From Synechococcus sp. AG-673-B04 (GTDB taxonomy: Bacteria; Cyanobacteriota; Cyanobacteriia; PCC-6307; Cyanobiaceae): 64,000 nt of DNA. Position 1 is the first letter of the stretch, and the number at the start of each line of letters is the position of its first letter. Both the position numbers and the translations under genes were made by a program. Below are positions 46,332 to 56,453 of the stretch, piece after piece. The stretch lies in assembly GCA_003211235.1 (NCBI GenBank), contig QCTG01000003.1, positions 1 through 64,000 on the forward strand, given 5' to 3'. The notes below the pieces were generated by a model that had not been told where the DNA came from, ran no database searches, and saw only the letters and a list, made by a program, of their open reading frames with translations.

Positions 46332-47075
46332 ATGCCGACCACTGCAACCTGGGGACGACTTTTGCCTAGTTTCACGAGCGATGGGCGCACCCAGATGGTG
46401 CTGGACCGTCTTCTGCTGGAGCAGACGATTCATACCCCTGTTCTGCGTTTCTACCGCTGGGATGGTCCCTGGTTGTCGCTGGGTCGACATCAGCGGGGCT
46501 GGCCTGAACACTGGACCGATCTGGCGCGGAGCAACCAGATCGGACTGGTCCGAAGACCCAGCGGTGGTCAGGCTGTGCTGCATGCCGGTGGACTCACCTA
46601 TGCCCTGATCTGGCCGTCAGCACCGCGCCGCCGCCGTGAGGCCTATCGGCAGGCCTGTCAGTGGCTCATCCATGGGTTTGCAGCCCTTGGGATGCCCCTG
46701 CACTTCGGCGATGAGCCGGCGGGACTGAACGAGGCGAACTGCTTTTCAAGCTGCACGGCTGCCGACCTTGTTGATTCGCAGGGCATCAAACGCGTCGGCA
46801 GTGCACAACGCTGGCTGCATGGGCGTCTCTTGCAGCACGGCGAGATCCTGCTGGATCCGCCACAGGCTTTGTGGCAAACGCTGTTTGGATCACCTGCTCC
46901 ACCACCGGCAGAACTCGAGCCCCACAAGCTGGAAACGACCCTTGTGGAGGCATTCAAGGGAAGCTGGCCCGACCTGTGCTGGCGAGAACAGCCACTCAAT
47001 CGAGGGGAACTTCAGGCGCTGGAGGCGTCACTGGCGGAAGAGCCGGAGCTGACCTCCATGGAACCCACGATCTGA
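46332..47075 (+). CDS. Lipoate-protein ligase A-like protein (BPL/LplA/LipB family)
   Basis: The 247-residue protein contains RFYRWDGPWLSLGRHQRGWP, LVRRPSGGQAVLHAGGLTYA (the RRxSGGxAVxHxG signature) and NEANCFSSCTAADLV, then VGSAQRWLHGRLLQHGEILL with a Lys-to-Ser/Ala change in the usual KxxG position. The family attaches lipoate or octanoate to E2 or H proteins, and its variants act as transferases. The changed lysine region argues for a transferase-like or divergent member. The C-terminal 64 bases overlap the convergent protease gene. Confidence 0.85.
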   Translation: MPTTATWGRLLPSFTSDGRTQMVLDRLLLEQTIHTPVLRFYRWDGPWLSLGRHQRGWPEHWTDLARSNQIGLVRRPSGGQAVLHAGGLTYALIWPSAPRRRREAYRQACQWLIHGFAALGMPLHFGDEPAGLNEANCFSSCTAADLVDSQGIKRVGSAQRWLHGRLLQHGEILLDPPQALWQTLFGSPAPPPAELEPHKLETTLVEAFKGSWPDLCWREQPLNRGELQALEASLAEEPELTSMEPTI

Positions 47076-48271
47076 GGGAGCACGACCAATCCCAAGGGGT
47101 AGTTATTGCGCTTGCGCGCCTCTTCGAGGATCGGCGCCGGAAGCCGCACCCCCAATTGCTTCAGAACGGCCTCGCCAAGATCCATGCGGTCGATCGTTCC
47201 GCTTGGCAGTCCAGCTGGGCTGAGAACCAGCAGCCGTCCATGTTCCGACTCTTCAAGAGCCAGCACGGCCTGCCACAAGGGAGCCTTGTCCTCGATCGAA
47301 GAGAGGATGGAAAGGGGTTGCAGATGATCGCCGATGCGGTGGTCATCCCAATGCTGAACGGGTAGATCCCGAAGAGGACGGTCGTCGACCCAACCCAACC
47401 AGCGACCACCGTGGCAGACCAACACCCAGTCAGCTCCACGCTGGTTTTCATTGTCCTGGAGCCGAAGCTGACTGAGTCTTCTCAGAGTCTGATCAGATTC
47501 CAGCACTCGGAATCGACGACCGGCTGCATCAGCGACCCGCGTGTCTTTAAGCACCTTCTGCAACATGAGCATCTGGGTCTGACTGCGGTTGGCTCCAAGC
47601 CCGAACCAACCGATCAGCATCAGCATCAGACCGTTGAATCCGCCACCCTGAAACAACAACACTCCACCGAGAAGAATCATCAACGTGGCGAGAGCGCGGC
47701 CTGAAGCCGAAGCCACCTGAACGCCACGTTGCTGGGAACCACTGAACTTCCATACGAGAGCTTTCAGGATCAAGCCTCCATCCAGCGGCAAGCCCGGAAG
47801 CAGGTTGAACAGGCCCAGCATCAGATTGAGCAGGCCGATCTGCGTGCAGAGCATCGGCAGGACAGGACTGATCTGAGTGGAAGGGCTTGCGGCCATGAGC
47901 AGTGCAAGCGCCAGCAGGAGACTCACCAGCGGGCCTGCCGCCGCAATTCGAAGGCTTCCCATCGCCGTGTCGCAGTCCTTCTCCACCCGTGCAATGCCAC
48001 CGAGGTGAAACAAGGTGATGCTGAGTACTTTCACTCCCTCGCGAACTGCCATCAAGGCATGACCGAGTTCATGCAGAAGCACCGAAGCGAAGAGGAGCAA
48101 GGCCGTCGCCAGGGCCAGAGCCCAGCTGAGCGGAACCGAGAGCTCCGGCGACATGTCCACGGAGTACCTGCCCTGAAAGAGGACCGTGAAAATCGCCAAT
48201 GAAAACAGCCAGCTGGGCTGGATCCGCAGCGGAACACCCCGAAAGGTCAGAACCGTCCAGCCATCTCCCAT
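47012..48271 (-). CDS. Membrane-embedded zinc metalloprotease (M50, site-2 protease)
   Basis: A 419-residue M50 family protease. The zinc motif HELGH lies in LLLFASVLLHELGHALMAVR, and the third ligand motif is in NLLPGLPLDGGLILKALVW (N-x2-PxxPLDGG). About six helices are visible. A C-terminal cytoplasmic part of about 190 residues (from DTRVADAAGRRFRVLE) probably holds CBS-like domains, as in other bacterial members. The family cleaves membrane-bound regulators such as anti-sigma factors. ATG 48271 is preferred to a longer frame that overlaps trpF's promoter. Confidence 0.9.
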   Translation of the reverse strand: MGDGWTVLTFRGVPLRIQPSWLFSLAIFTVLFQGRYSVDMSPELSVPLSWALALATALLLFASVLLHELGHALMAVREGVKVLSITLFHLGGIARVEKDCDTAMGSLRIAAAGPLVSLLLALALLMAASPSTQISPVLPMLCTQIGLLNLMLGLFNLLPGLPLDGGLILKALVWKFSGSQQRGVQVASASGRALATLMILLGGVLLFQGGGFNGLMLMLIGWFGLGANRSQTQMLMLQKVLKDTRVADAAGRRFRVLESDQTLRRLSQLRLQDNENQRGADWVLVCHGGRWLGWVDDRPLRDLPVQHWDDHRIGDHLQPLSILSSIEDKAPLWQAVLALEESEHGRLLVLSPAGLPSGTIDRMDLGEAVLKQLGVRLPAPILEEARKRNNYPLGLVVLPQIVGSMEVSSGSSASDASSA

Positions 48272-48358
48272 AGCCGCAGTCACGTCCTCGCCACAGGGGC
48301 ATGTTTTCGAGGATCCTAGGGAGACCGATCCCTGCAGCCATTGGCCGATCACCGAACC

Positions 48359-49024
48359 ATGCCAGCCCTGAAGATTTGTGGTCTCACCGATCTTGGCCAG
48401 GCCCTGGCCATTGCAAAACTCGGTGCTGATGCGATCGGTGTGATCGGTGTACCTGACACACCGAGATACCTGGCTGATGCGCCCCGAAGGGCACTATTTG
48501 AATGTTTGGAGCAACAGGCACCGCAATTGCAGCGTGTCTGGGTTGTCGCGAACGCAAACGAGGGCACCATCAGCAAAGGCCTGTCTGGTGTTGGAACACC
48601 GACGGTGGTGCAGCTCCATGGCGATGAATCCCCCGAAACCTGCCTGAACCTGCGTCAAAGACATCCCGAAACCAGGTTTTGGAAAGCTCTGCGGCTTAGA
48701 AGTCCAGATCAGCTCCACAGCGTTGAGTCCTACATCGATGCGGTTCATGCGTTGCTGCTGGATGCCTGGAATCCCGATCAGCTTGGTGGCACGGGGCATC
48801 GTCTTCCTCTCGACTGGCTTGCTGAAGCGGATCTCCCCCTGCCTTGGTGGATGGCGGGGGGCGTGAGCGCGGAATGGATTCCTGAATTAATGGCGCAAGT
48901 CAAACCTCACGGCATGGATGCTTCAAGCCGACTGGAAATCCGACCAGGCTGGAAGGATCTGAACAAGGTGACAGCTCTGGTGGAAGCGATCAGGAGCTCA
49001 GCAGAGATTCTTGCTGACGGATGA
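48359..49024 (+). CDS. trpF: Phosphoribosylanthranilate isomerase
   Basis: TrpF catalyses the third step of tryptophan synthesis. The 221-residue protein starts MPALKICGLTDLGQALAIAK; the catalytic Cys is in KICGLT and the catalytic Asp in LLDAWNPDQLGGTGHRLPLD. VQLHGDESPETC and MAGGVSAEWIPELM are family motifs. ATG 48359 was chosen from the conserved N-terminus. The last 35 bases overlap the convergent folE gene. Confidence 0.96.
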   Translation: MPALKICGLTDLGQALAIAKLGADAIGVIGVPDTPRYLADAPRRALFECLEQQAPQLQRVWVVANANEGTISKGLSGVGTPTVVQLHGDESPETCLNLRQRHPETRFWKALRLRSPDQLHSVESYIDAVHALLLDAWNPDQLGGTGHRLPLDWLAEADLPLPWWMAGGVSAEWIPELMAQVKPHGMDASSRLEIRPGWKDLNKVTALVEAIRSSAEILADG

Positions 49025-49733
49025 GCTCAAAGAACTCCTGCTTCAGGCTGGGATCGTGGCGGAAATCACCGCGAACAACGGAGTTGATCATGCTGGTCTG
49101 GGGCTCCTTCACGCCCCGCCACTTCATGCAGTAATGCTGAGCCTTCACGATGATCCCAAGACCCTGAGGCTCGCAGAGCTTTTCAATTTCATCAGCAAGG
49201 ATCATCACCGCTTCTTCCTGGATGTGGGGTCTCGAAAACACCCAGTCAGCAACACGGGTGAATTTGGACAATCCGATAACGCGTGAACCAGGTTTGATCC
49301 CGATCCAGCAGTTGCCCATGATCGGCACAAAGTGATGTGAGCAAGCGGAACGCACCGTGATCGGTCCAACGGTGTAGATCTCATCCAGCTTCTTCACGTT
49401 GGGGAAACTGGCCACCTTGGGCTGCTGGTGGTAGCGCCCCTTAAACACCTCCTGGAGGTACATCTTTGCGACGCGCTCAGCCGTCTCATGGGTGTTGTGG
49501 TCATTATCGATATCGATCACAAGGCTGCGCAGCAGCTCGCGAAATTTGTCTGCCACCTCGTCCTGAAGCTCAGGCAGCTCACCCGGTTCGATGAAGTCGG
49601 CGATATTGTCGTTCGCCAAAAACGAATGTCCAGACGCAATCAGACGTTCTCTGATCCTGGCCGAGACCTTGGGACTCAGTTTTTTGCCGCCGAAGGCAGC
49701 ACCGGTGGAAACGAAAGGGACGGTGGTGGTCAT
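48990..49733 (-). CDS. folE: GTP cyclohydrolase I
   Basis: FolE makes dihydroneopterin triphosphate from GTP for folate and pterins. The 247-residue protein has an N-terminal extension of about 55 residues, then TAERVAKMYLQEVFKGRYHQ, ITVRSACSHHFVPIMGNCWI (zinc Cys and His) and GLGIIVKAQHYCMKWRGVKE (second zinc Cys). SKFTRVADWVFSRPHIQE is the usual core. It is convergent with trpF. Confidence 0.97.
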   Translation of the reverse strand: MTTTVPFVSTGAAFGGKKLSPKVSARIRERLIASGHSFLANDNIADFIEPGELPELQDEVADKFRELLRSLVIDIDNDHNTHETAERVAKMYLQEVFKGRYHQQPKVASFPNVKKLDEIYTVGPITVRSACSHHFVPIMGNCWIGIKPGSRVIGLSKFTRVADWVFSRPHIQEEAVMILADEIEKLCEPQGLGIIVKAQHYCMKWRGVKEPQTSMINSVVRGDFRHDPSLKQEFFELIRQQESLLSS

Positions 49734-49743
49734 AACTGTTCGT

Positions 49744-50451
49744 TTAAAAGGCGCCGGTGGACGGCATAAGGGTTAAATCTTCAATGACCTGATTGGAGGG
49801 TTGTTCCACCAGGTTCACCAGTGCTTCAGCCGCCTGATCGACAGAAAGCATGGCATGACGATCGAAATCGCTTTGTACGGATTCCGCGTCCCACAGCGGA
49901 GTATTGACAGCACCCAGGGTGAGGGTGCAAGCGCGGATTCCGTTTCCACGCTCCTCTTCTGCAAGACAACGGGTGAGGCTGGCCAGAGCTGCTTTGGTGA
50001 CGCAGTAGGCCCCCCATTGCGGGAAGGCGTTGCGAGCGGCGTGGCTGCTGATGTTAATCACCAACCCACCCCCGTTTCGCATGGCTGGAACCACTGCAGC
50101 GCAGACCTGAAAAACACTGGTCAGGTTGAGCTGCAGCAACCATTGCCAACGGCTCAAGGGCATGCCCAGAAGATCACCGGTGTAGGCGGCGCCGGCGTTG
50201 TTGATCAACACCGATGGAGGCTCCCCTTGCTGCAGTAATGCTGCAACTCCGGGTGCGATCGAGTCGGGATTGGTTAGATCAAGTCGCTGACAAGCAACCT
50301 CAACACCAGAACCTCTGCAGGATTGAGCAAGATCCTCCAACTCATCCCCGCTGCGGGCAATCAACATCAGGTTCCAGCCCCTGACTGAAAGCAGCTCAGC
50401 GGTTCGTCGTCCGATACCTCGACTCGCGCCTGTGATCAGAGCCGTTGGCAA
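49744..50451 (-). CDS. Short-chain dehydrogenase/reductase (SDR)
   Basis: A 235-residue classical SDR. The cofactor motif is ALITGASRGIGRRTAELL, NNAGAAYTGDL is the NNAG motif, and the active site is VINISSHAARNAFPQWGAYCVTK, with Ser, Tyr and Lys. The start is TTG 50451. It lies 24 bases after accA and 10 bases before folE, on the same strand as the alkane genes. The alcohol or ketone substrate is unknown. SDRs next to aar/ado are common in cyanobacteria. Confidence 0.9.
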   Translation of the reverse strand: MPTALITGASRGIGRRTAELLSVRGWNLMLIARSGDELEDLAQSCRGSGVEVACQRLDLTNPDSIAPGVAALLQQGEPPSVLINNAGAAYTGDLLGMPLSRWQWLLQLNLTSVFQVCAAVVPAMRNGGGLVINISSHAARNAFPQWGAYCVTKAALASLTRCLAEEERGNGIRACTLTLGAVNTPLWDAESVQSDFDRHAMLSVDQAAEALVNLVEQPSNQVIEDLTLMPSTGAF

Positions 50452-50475
50452 GCCTTATTTGCAAACCACAACAGT

Positions 50476-51465
50476 TTAAGCGGCACGCCCTGGAACCTGT
50501 GAAGAATCTTCTAGGTAGCGGCCCATTGTTCGGAACTTTTGGTAGCGAGCATCACGCAGATCCTGTTCTGAACATTCGAGCAGCTGCGACAGATGTTTTT
50601 CCAATGCCGCCTTGAGCGTTTGCCCAGCCTCCAGGGGTGCCCAGTTGTTACCACCCGCCGGCTCCGGCAACACTTCATCCACCACACCGAGTTCGATCAG
50701 ATCCGAGCCCGTGATCCGCAGTGCAGCAGCAGCATCCGGAGCCTTGGCCGCATCGCGCCAGAGAATCGAAGCGCAGGCCTCAGGGCTTGCAACGGTGTAA
50801 ACGCTGTGCTCGAACATCAACAGGCGATCCGCAACCCCGATCCCGAGGGCTCCACCTGAACCGCCCTCACCGATCACTGTGGCAATCACCGGCACTCTCA
50901 GCCGGAACATTTCGCGCAGATTCACGGCAATGGCTTCGCCCTGCCCCTGCTCCTCAGCCTGCAGCCCTGCATAGGCTCCGGGCGTATCGATGAAACTCAG
51001 GATGGGAAGACGAAAACGATCGGCATGGTCCATCAGACGCATCGCCTTTCTGTACCCACCTGGAGTTGCCATCCCGAAATTGCGGGCCACATTTTCCTTT
51101 GTGTCACGCCCCTTCTGATGCCCGATGAGCATCACTGGCTGGTCACCAAGGCGTCCGACTCCTCCGATCAGGGCCTGATCATCGTTACCGCGGCGATCGC
51201 CATGGAGCTCAATCCAGTCCTCACAGAACATCTGGATGAAATCCAACGTGCTGGGGCGATGGGGGTGCCGAGCAACCTGAATCTTCTGAGCAGGCGTCAG
51301 ATTCTGAAAAATCTCATGACGACGTCTTGCCGCCAGTGATTCCAGCTGATGCAGCTGCTGGGTGACATCAACCTCGGAATCCCTTGCAAGCTGGCGGATC
51401 TGCTCGATCTGCTGCTCTAGCTCAACCAGTGGCTTCTCGAATTCGAGCAGAGGGCGACGGGGCAT
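50476..51465 (-). CDS. accA: Acetyl-CoA carboxylase carboxyltransferase alpha subunit
   Basis: AccA with AccD transfers the carboxyl group to acetyl-CoA at the start of fatty acid synthesis. The 329-residue protein begins [20 protein letters not shown] and contains [40 protein letters not shown] and [20 protein letters not shown] (oxyanion-site glycines). It lies 10 bases downstream of aar, so alkane synthesis and fatty acid supply are co-linked. Confidence 0.97.
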   Translation of the reverse strand: MPRRPLLEFEKPLVELEQQIEQIRQLARDSEVDVTQQLHQLESLAARRRHEIFQNLTPAQKIQVARHPHRPSTLDFIQMFCEDWIELHGDRRGNDDQALIGGVGRLGDQPVMLIGHQKGRDTKENVARNFGMATPGGYRKAMRLMDHADRFRLPILSFIDTPGAYAGLQAEEQGQGEAIAVNLREMFRLRVPVIATVIGEGGSGGALGIGVADRLLMFEHSVYTVASPEACASILWRDAAKAPDAAAALRITGSDLIELGVVDEVLPEPAGGNNWAPLEAGQTLKAALEKHLSQLLECSEQDLRDARYQKFRTMGRYLEDSSQVPGRAA

Positions 51466-51475
51466 GACGTGGAAT

Positions 51476-52516
51476 TCAGGCGATGGAGATCTGCAGGGAG
51501 GGGCTGATGTTCAACGTGGAAAAACCATGGCGTACCGAGGCTGCACCGATGAAATCCATCTTCTCCAGGGTGATGTTGTTGCGACCCCAGCTGAAGTTCG
51601 TGTGGCAGCGCTCGAATTCCAGAAGCATCGCTTCCGCGAAGCAGGCAAACATCTGACGCTGGGGCTTCTCCATCTCAGCGAGCTGCATCATCGTCCAGCC
51701 GATGTCGCGGCAGAACTCAACGATGCCTCCCTTCAGAACGTGAATGCCATTTCCGGCCACCTTGGTGTCCAGGTTTTTGGGATACCCCCCATCAATCATC
51801 AGACAGGGCTGGCGAAGGCTTGAGGGCTCGATCTCAAGTGTTTTGGGCATGCTTGCAACCCATACCACCACATCGGCTTCAGGCAAAGCCTCCTCAAGGG
51901 ACAGGATGCGCCCACCACCGAGCTCGGTCTGCAAGTCGAGCAGCGGTTGCTGACGACGGGCGACCAGGAGCAGTTCACCGACACCCGTGCGCATCGACAG
52001 CCAGCGGCATACGGCACTGCCGATGTCTCCGGTGGCACCAACCACTGCAACCTTGGCCGTTTTGAGATCAATGCCAAGTGCAGGAGCGTTGTTCTCAACC
52101 TGACGCGCGATCACCCATGCGGTATGGGTGTTTCCAGTCGTGAACCGCTCCCATTCCAACGTCGTGCTGCGGATCGTTTGGTGCTGGAGAAGGTTGAAAT
52201 TCTCGAAAATGATCGAGGTGAACCCCCCGAGGGCAGTGATGTTGATGCCCTTCTTCTGCGCGAGTTCCATTGCATTGAGCACCTTGCGACGGGCCGTTTT
52301 GAACCGTCCCAACATCTCCGGCACAAAGCAGGAGTCGATATAGGCACCCTTGATTGTTGGTCCCGCAGGACTGGTGATCTCGACATGCTCCACAAGCTGA
52401 GGTGGCGCGCTGCACCAGACATCCAGATCACCATCTGCGATGTGGTCAAAGCCCAGTTCCAACGCCTTGCGACGGGCAGCATCGAAACTCGTTGAGTGCC
52501 CGATCAGACCAAACAT
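51476..52516 (-). CDS. aar: Acyl-ACP reductase (AAR)
   Basis: AAR reduces fatty acyl-ACP to aldehyde, the first step of cyanobacterial alkane production. The 346-residue protein begins [20 protein letters not shown]. The acyl-enzyme Cys is in [17 protein letters not shown], and the NADPH site is [39 protein letters not shown] and the tail [11 protein letters not shown] are typical. A strong RNA hairpin lies 29 bases upstream of its start. It is followed by accA in the same direction. Confidence 0.97.
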   Translation of the reverse strand: MFGLIGHSTSFDAARRKALELGFDHIADGDLDVWCSAPPQLVEHVEITSPAGPTIKGAYIDSCFVPEMLGRFKTARRKVLNAMELAQKKGINITALGGFTSIIFENFNLLQHQTIRSTTLEWERFTTGNTHTAWVIARQVENNAPALGIDLKTAKVAVVGATGDIGSAVCRWLSMRTGVGELLLVARRQQPLLDLQTELGGGRILSLEEALPEADVVVWVASMPKTLEIEPSSLRQPCLMIDGGYPKNLDTKVAGNGIHVLKGGIVEFCRDIGWTMMQLAEMEKPQRQMFACFAEAMLLEFERCHTNFSWGRNNITLEKMDFIGAASVRHGFSTLNISPSLQISIA

Positions 52517-52545
52517 TTAGCGCTTGTAAATCACCATGGGGGCAA

Positions 52546-52589
52546 CCCCTACTGTCCATGCTCCCACGCGGGAGATTCTGGACAGGGGG
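52546..52589 (-). promoter_or_regulatory. Nested stem-loop between ado and aar
   Basis: Outer arms CCCC...GGGG and CTGTCCA/TGGACAG enclose an inner 5-bp stem CTCCC/GGGAG with a 4-base loop. The structure lies in the 113-base gap just upstream of the aar start. No U run follows; it may be a processing or translation-control element. Confidence 0.7.
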
Positions 52590-52629
52590 TGACTTTGATC
52601 AAACCGGCTTAAACGCCTCAGATTTTTGC

Positions 52630-53349
52630 TCAGCCGGCCAGAGCTGCAGCTGCCATCCGAGCCTTTTCGCGCGACGTGAAACCAATTTCGTCGAGTGCTT
52701 CCTGATAGGCGATGAGGAAATCTTCGATCAGGTCTTCTTTTTCCATGTGGAGAACAGCCGCATCCGAAGCGACTTGTTCCAGCATCGAGCGAATGAGGGG
52801 CAGATTGGCCTTGTTGGCCTGGAAGAGTTCTTCCTTGCTGGATTCGAAATTGGCCTTGAGCCACTCCTGCCCGTAGTTCAGGTGTAGGTACTCATCCTTC
52901 ACCACACCCTCAGTGATCTTGCGGGCAAATGGATCTGAGACAGGGATGTAGATGTGATAAGCGGAGATCGCGAAGGCTTCGATGAGAAGGGCCTGGATCA
53001 GCAGACAAGTGACAACCTTGCCTTCTTGCAAGGCCGTCTGGAAATTGCCGTGAAGAGGGCCGAAGAAATCTTTGGCGAAAGGCATATCCGCCTGGACGCC
53101 CAGATTGCGTCCACACGAGGTAAATCCCTTTGCGTGTTTCATCTCCATTCGAGCAAGCTTGGCCAGCTCATCCTTGTGCTCGGGGATCAGAGTTCCCAGA
53201 GAGATGTAGTTGTCATGGGCTTCGATCTCGCCCTCGATCACGATCGCGTTGATTCGGCTGTAAGCGTCTTTGTACGCATCTGTGGTGAAATCCGGCAGCG
53301 CGTCCATGCCCTCCACCGCCGTTGCCTCAGGTGCATTGAGGGTCGTCAT
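52630..53349 (-). CDS. ado: Aldehyde-deformylating oxygenase (ADO)
   Basis: ADO converts the fatty aldehyde made by AAR to alkane and formate with a ferritin-like di-iron site. The 239-residue protein from ATG 53349 shows the metal ligands in [38 protein letters not shown] and [20 protein letters not shown]. The two ExxH-type motifs of the family are intact. The longer open frame upstream (to 53484) is not part of the protein. It is followed by aar on the same strand. Confidence 0.97.
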   Translation of the reverse strand: MTTLNAPEATAVEGMDALPDFTTDAYKDAYSRINAIVIEGEIEAHDNYISLGTLIPEHKDELAKLARMEMKHAKGFTSCGRNLGVQADMPFAKDFFGPLHGNFQTALQEGKVVTCLLIQALLIEAFAISAYHIYIPVSDPFARKITEGVVKDEYLHLNYGQEWLKANFESSKEELFQANKANLPLIRSMLEQVASDAAVLHMEKEDLIEDFLIAYQEALDEIGFTSREKARMAAAALAG

Positions 53350-53425
53350 AGGACGTGGTCCACCACTTTCAGTGGGACAGAGAATAACCAGCCTTGCTTC
53401 TCTCGTGAACGATGGGGTTCTCAGT

Positions 53426-54262
53426 TCAGGACCCGGACGACCCCAAGGCTGCTGCTGAACGCGGTGGCCAATCGCTGTCCACAAGGCTCTGCAGCATCTG
53501 GATCCAGTGCCGAATCAGCAGCGTCTCAAGGGCAGCACCGAGTTCTTCTGACGCACCACGACTGTTACCGATGACACCACTGGATGAAACATCGGACGTG
53601 AGCCAGGCACATGGTGCAGCACCTTCAAGACTCCAGCCTGGCGGGGCTTGATGCGATGGGAAGGACGTCTTGAGGCCATCGGCGGGCCGAGATTCACTCA
53701 CCAGTGAAGGGGCCAGACGCAGCATCAGTGACGTTTCCGCCAGACCCGCATGCAATCCATCGGAGAGTTCCGGCTCGGCGATCAGCGACGTCAGACCCTC
53801 CACCCCACTCCAAAGGAAACAGGGAAGCACCGACAGAGATGGACAACGCTTGCGCAACTCACGAGCAGCCACCTGAAGAAGAGCGATCTGTCCGCCATGG
53901 GCGTTGAACAAGACCAATCGCTTCCAGCCCATGGAAGCGAGCTGCTCACCCAGCTCCACCACCATGGAAATCAACAATCTGGACGAAAAGCTGAGGGTGC
54001 CCGAGAAACCAACATGCTCAGGGGAGAAGCCGATGGCCTGAACTGGCAGTCGCCAGATAGGTGACTCAGGGGGCAGCTTTTCCAGGACTGCATCCAGCAA
54101 TCGATCGGCAAACAACGCATCGGTGGCGAGCGGCAGATGCGGACCGTGCTGTTCACAGGCGCCGAAGGGCCAGACAAGCGTGGCTCGATCGATCGCAACG
54201 GCCTGCTCCACCTGCGGCCAGCTCAGCTCATTGAAACAACGGCGAGTGGAATCCAACGGCAT
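53426..54262 (-). CDS. Creatininase-family amidohydrolase
   Basis: The 278-residue protein has [20 protein letters not shown], with the metal-binding Glu and His residues of the creatininase family, and [15 protein letters not shown]. The C-terminal part has [17 protein letters not shown]. Members hydrolyse cyclic amides such as creatinine, or act in cofactor pathways (MftE, ArfB). The cyanobacterial substrate is unknown. ATG 54262 begins just before the core. It is divergent from the S1-domain gene. Confidence 0.85.
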   Translation of the reverse strand: MPLDSTRRCFNELSWPQVEQAVAIDRATLVWPFGACEQHGPHLPLATDALFADRLLDAVLEKLPPESPIWRLPVQAIGFSPEHVGFSGTLSFSSRLLISMVVELGEQLASMGWKRLVLFNAHGGQIALLQVAARELRKRCPSLSVLPCFLWSGVEGLTSLIAEPELSDGLHAGLAETSLMLRLAPSLVSESRPADGLKTSFPSHQAPPGWSLEGAAPCAWLTSDVSSSGVIGNSRGASEELGAALETLLIRHWIQMLQSLVDSDWPPRSAAALGSSGS

Positions 54263-54324
54263 GCTTAGAGCTGATCGAAACCCGTCTCTGGCTGTCAGAA
54301 TGACCGATCGATGACCCCTGGTCC

Positions 54325-55560
54325 ATGGCCGCAGCAGGCAGTCCGCAGCCCAATCGCCCCAAACCCGCGCGACCGGCATCACAACAGCCGCTGCAGGTGA
54401 TGAAAATCAATCGCCGGGAGGAGCAGCAAACTCTCGAACGAGAAGCTGCCGAAGCGCGAGCGGCCGCTGAAGCCGCCGCCGAAAAAGCCCGGTTGTTAGA
54501 GGAACGGGCGGGTTTGACAGGGCCACCGAAATCCCGTCCGGGCGAGGGCGTATCCAGTGATGACGAGCGGTTCGACATGGGTGCCATGGAAGGCATGACC
54601 ATGGCCGATCTTCTGGGATCACCCGATGACAAACCTCGACGGAATGAGCCCACCCAGAGCCGCAGCGTCGACGATTTCGATTTCGACGAAGAGGCTTTCC
54701 TTGCCGCCCTGGATGCCAACGCTCCTGTAGGGACCACGGGTGAGGTGATCCAGGGGACTGTGATTGCACTCGAAAGCGATGGTATTTACGTCGATATCGG
54801 TGGCAAAGCTCCTGGCTTCATGCCCAAGAGCGAAGCCGGCCTTGGTGTCGTCACCAACCTGCGGGAGCGCTTCCCCAAGGGGCAGAAGGTGTACGTGCTG
54901 GTGACACGGGAGCAAAACGCTGATGGCATGGTCACCATCAGCTGTCGTGCCCTTGAGCTGCGCAAAAGCTGGGACAAGGTGAAACAGCTCGAAAAAGACG
55001 GCAAAGTTGTTCAGGTAATCATCAGCGGTTTTAACCGTGGTGGGGTGACTTGTGATCTGGAGGGCCTCCGAGGCTTCATCCCCCGATCCCAGCTTCAACA
55101 GGGCGAAAATCACCAGGAGCTGGTGGGTAAGACCGTCGGCGTTGCATTTCTCGAGGTCAATTCCGAAACCCGGAAGTTGGTTCTGTCTGAGAAGCGGGCT
55201 GCCGTTGCGGCCCGCTTCCAGGATCTGGAGGTTGGTCAGTTGGTTGAAGGCCAGGTGGCAGCCGTCAAGCCCTACGGCCTGTTCATCGATCTAGGCGGGA
55301 TCAGCGGACTTCTGCATCAATCGGCCATCACCAATGGCAGCCTTCGTTCCATTCGGGAAGTGTTCGACGAAGGCGAGCGTGTTCAGGCTCTTATCACTGA
55401 ACTGGATCCTGGCCGCGGCCGCATCGGTCTGAACACCGCACTCCTGGAAGGACCTCCCGGCGAACTGCTGGCGGAAAAATCCAAGGTGATGTCTGAAGCA
55501 GCAGACCGGGCCAAGCGGGCCCAGAGCGTCCTCAAGCAGCAGGAACAGGACGCCGGATGA
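54325..55560 (+). CDS. S1 RNA-binding domain protein, ribosomal protein S1 homolog (Rps1b/Nbp1 type)
   Basis: The 411-residue protein has an N-terminal Ala/Glu/Arg-rich coiled-coil-like part (EREAAEARAAAEAAAEKARL). An acidic linker and three S1 repeats follow: GEVIQGTVIALESDGIYVDI, VVQVIISGFNRGGVTCDLEG and LVEGQVAAVKPYGLFIDLGG. Cyanobacteria have two S1 homologs; the long N-terminus suggests the second (Rps1b/Nbp1), which binds RNA or nucleic acid. Its stop overlaps the tab2-like start by four bases. Confidence 0.88.
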   Translation: MAAAGSPQPNRPKPARPASQQPLQVMKINRREEQQTLEREAAEARAAAEAAAEKARLLEERAGLTGPPKSRPGEGVSSDDERFDMGAMEGMTMADLLGSPDDKPRRNEPTQSRSVDDFDFDEEAFLAALDANAPVGTTGEVIQGTVIALESDGIYVDIGGKAPGFMPKSEAGLGVVTNLRERFPKGQKVYVLVTREQNADGMVTISCRALELRKSWDKVKQLEKDGKVVQVIISGFNRGGVTCDLEGLRGFIPRSQLQQGENHQELVGKTVGVAFLEVNSETRKLVLSEKRAAVAARFQDLEVGQLVEGQVAAVKPYGLFIDLGGISGLLHQSAITNGSLRSIREVFDEGERVQALITELDPGRGRIGLNTALLEGPPGELLAEKSKVMSEAADRAKRAQSVLKQQEQDAG

Positions 55561-56453
55561 CAACCGCCGCAGCCAACTCGGCAGCTTCTCTTGGAACGGA
55601 CTGGGAGCTCGACTTCTACTCAAGGCCGATTCTTGAATCCGATGGCCGCAAACGCTGGGAACTGCTGATCACAGCCACCCCGAATGCCGAGGCCCCCGAG
55701 GAACCGTTTCGCTTCGCCAAACGCTGTCCCTCCAGCGATGTCAACTCCCTCTGGTTGTCTTCTGCCCTCAAGGAAGCGCGCGAAGCAGCCCTCGAATCTG
55801 GGTTGGTGGCGCCACGGCGACTGCGCTGCTGGCGAAGCTCGATGCGAACGATGGTCCAGAGGGCTGCCGCAGAGCTTGATCTTGAAATGATCTCCAGTCG
55901 CCGTACCTACGCACTACTGGACTGGTTGCAACAGCGGGAGCAAGAGGTGTACCCCCAGGAGGAGGGCTTCATGGCCGGGCCTCTGGCCCCACCGCCTGCA
56001 TCGGTGACCACTCCAGCGGTTCCGCTGCCGGAAGAAGTTCAGGGCGATGCCTGGTCCTGGGCTGCCCTGCCCGCGCAACTGCTGAGAGAAGCCAGTGAAT
56101 GGCCGATGGGGTTCAGTGGTCTGTTGCCACTTCCCGATGCGGTTGAAGACAACCAACCGGTACCGGGATTACGGCTGTTCAGCAACAGCCGGGCCCTGGC
56201 CATGGCTGGATGGCTAGGGGGACTTGAACCCGTTCGTCTTCTAGTGGAGGGTCGTCAGCTGGTGCTGGAGGCCGGTCAGGACGACCGATGGCTGGTGAGC
56301 GACCTTGATGCCAAGGCGGCGGAAGCGATTTCAAACGCCCTGGCTGAATCCAAGGAGATCGGCAAAGGGCTGCAATTCATTGCCATTCAGGCCAGCCCGG
56401 AGGAACAGGCCTTCGCCGGATTCTGGATGATGCGTGACATCGCCACACTGTGA
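55557..56453 (+). CDS. Tab2/Atab2-type RNA-binding protein (DUF1092)
   Basis: The 298-residue protein begins near TDWELDFYSRPILESDGRKR, the strong N-terminal signature of the Tab2 family. In chloroplasts Tab2/Atab2 promotes translation of photosystem mRNAs such as psaB; in cyanobacteria the role is likely similar but less tested. GRQLVLEAGQDDRWLVSDLD and FAGFWMMRDI lie near the end. ATGA overlaps with the S1 gene and GTGA with the next gene make a tight operon. The link to an S1 RNA-binding protein fits a translation role. Confidence 0.88.
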   Translation: MTTAAANSAASLGTDWELDFYSRPILESDGRKRWELLITATPNAEAPEEPFRFAKRCPSSDVNSLWLSSALKEAREAALESGLVAPRRLRCWRSSMRTMVQRAAAELDLEMISSRRTYALLDWLQQREQEVYPQEEGFMAGPLAPPPASVTTPAVPLPEEVQGDAWSWAALPAQLLREASEWPMGFSGLLPLPDAVEDNQPVPGLRLFSNSRALAMAGWLGGLEPVRLLVEGRQLVLEAGQDDRWLVSDLDAKAAEAISNALAESKEIGKGLQFIAIQASPEEQAFAGFWMMRDIATL

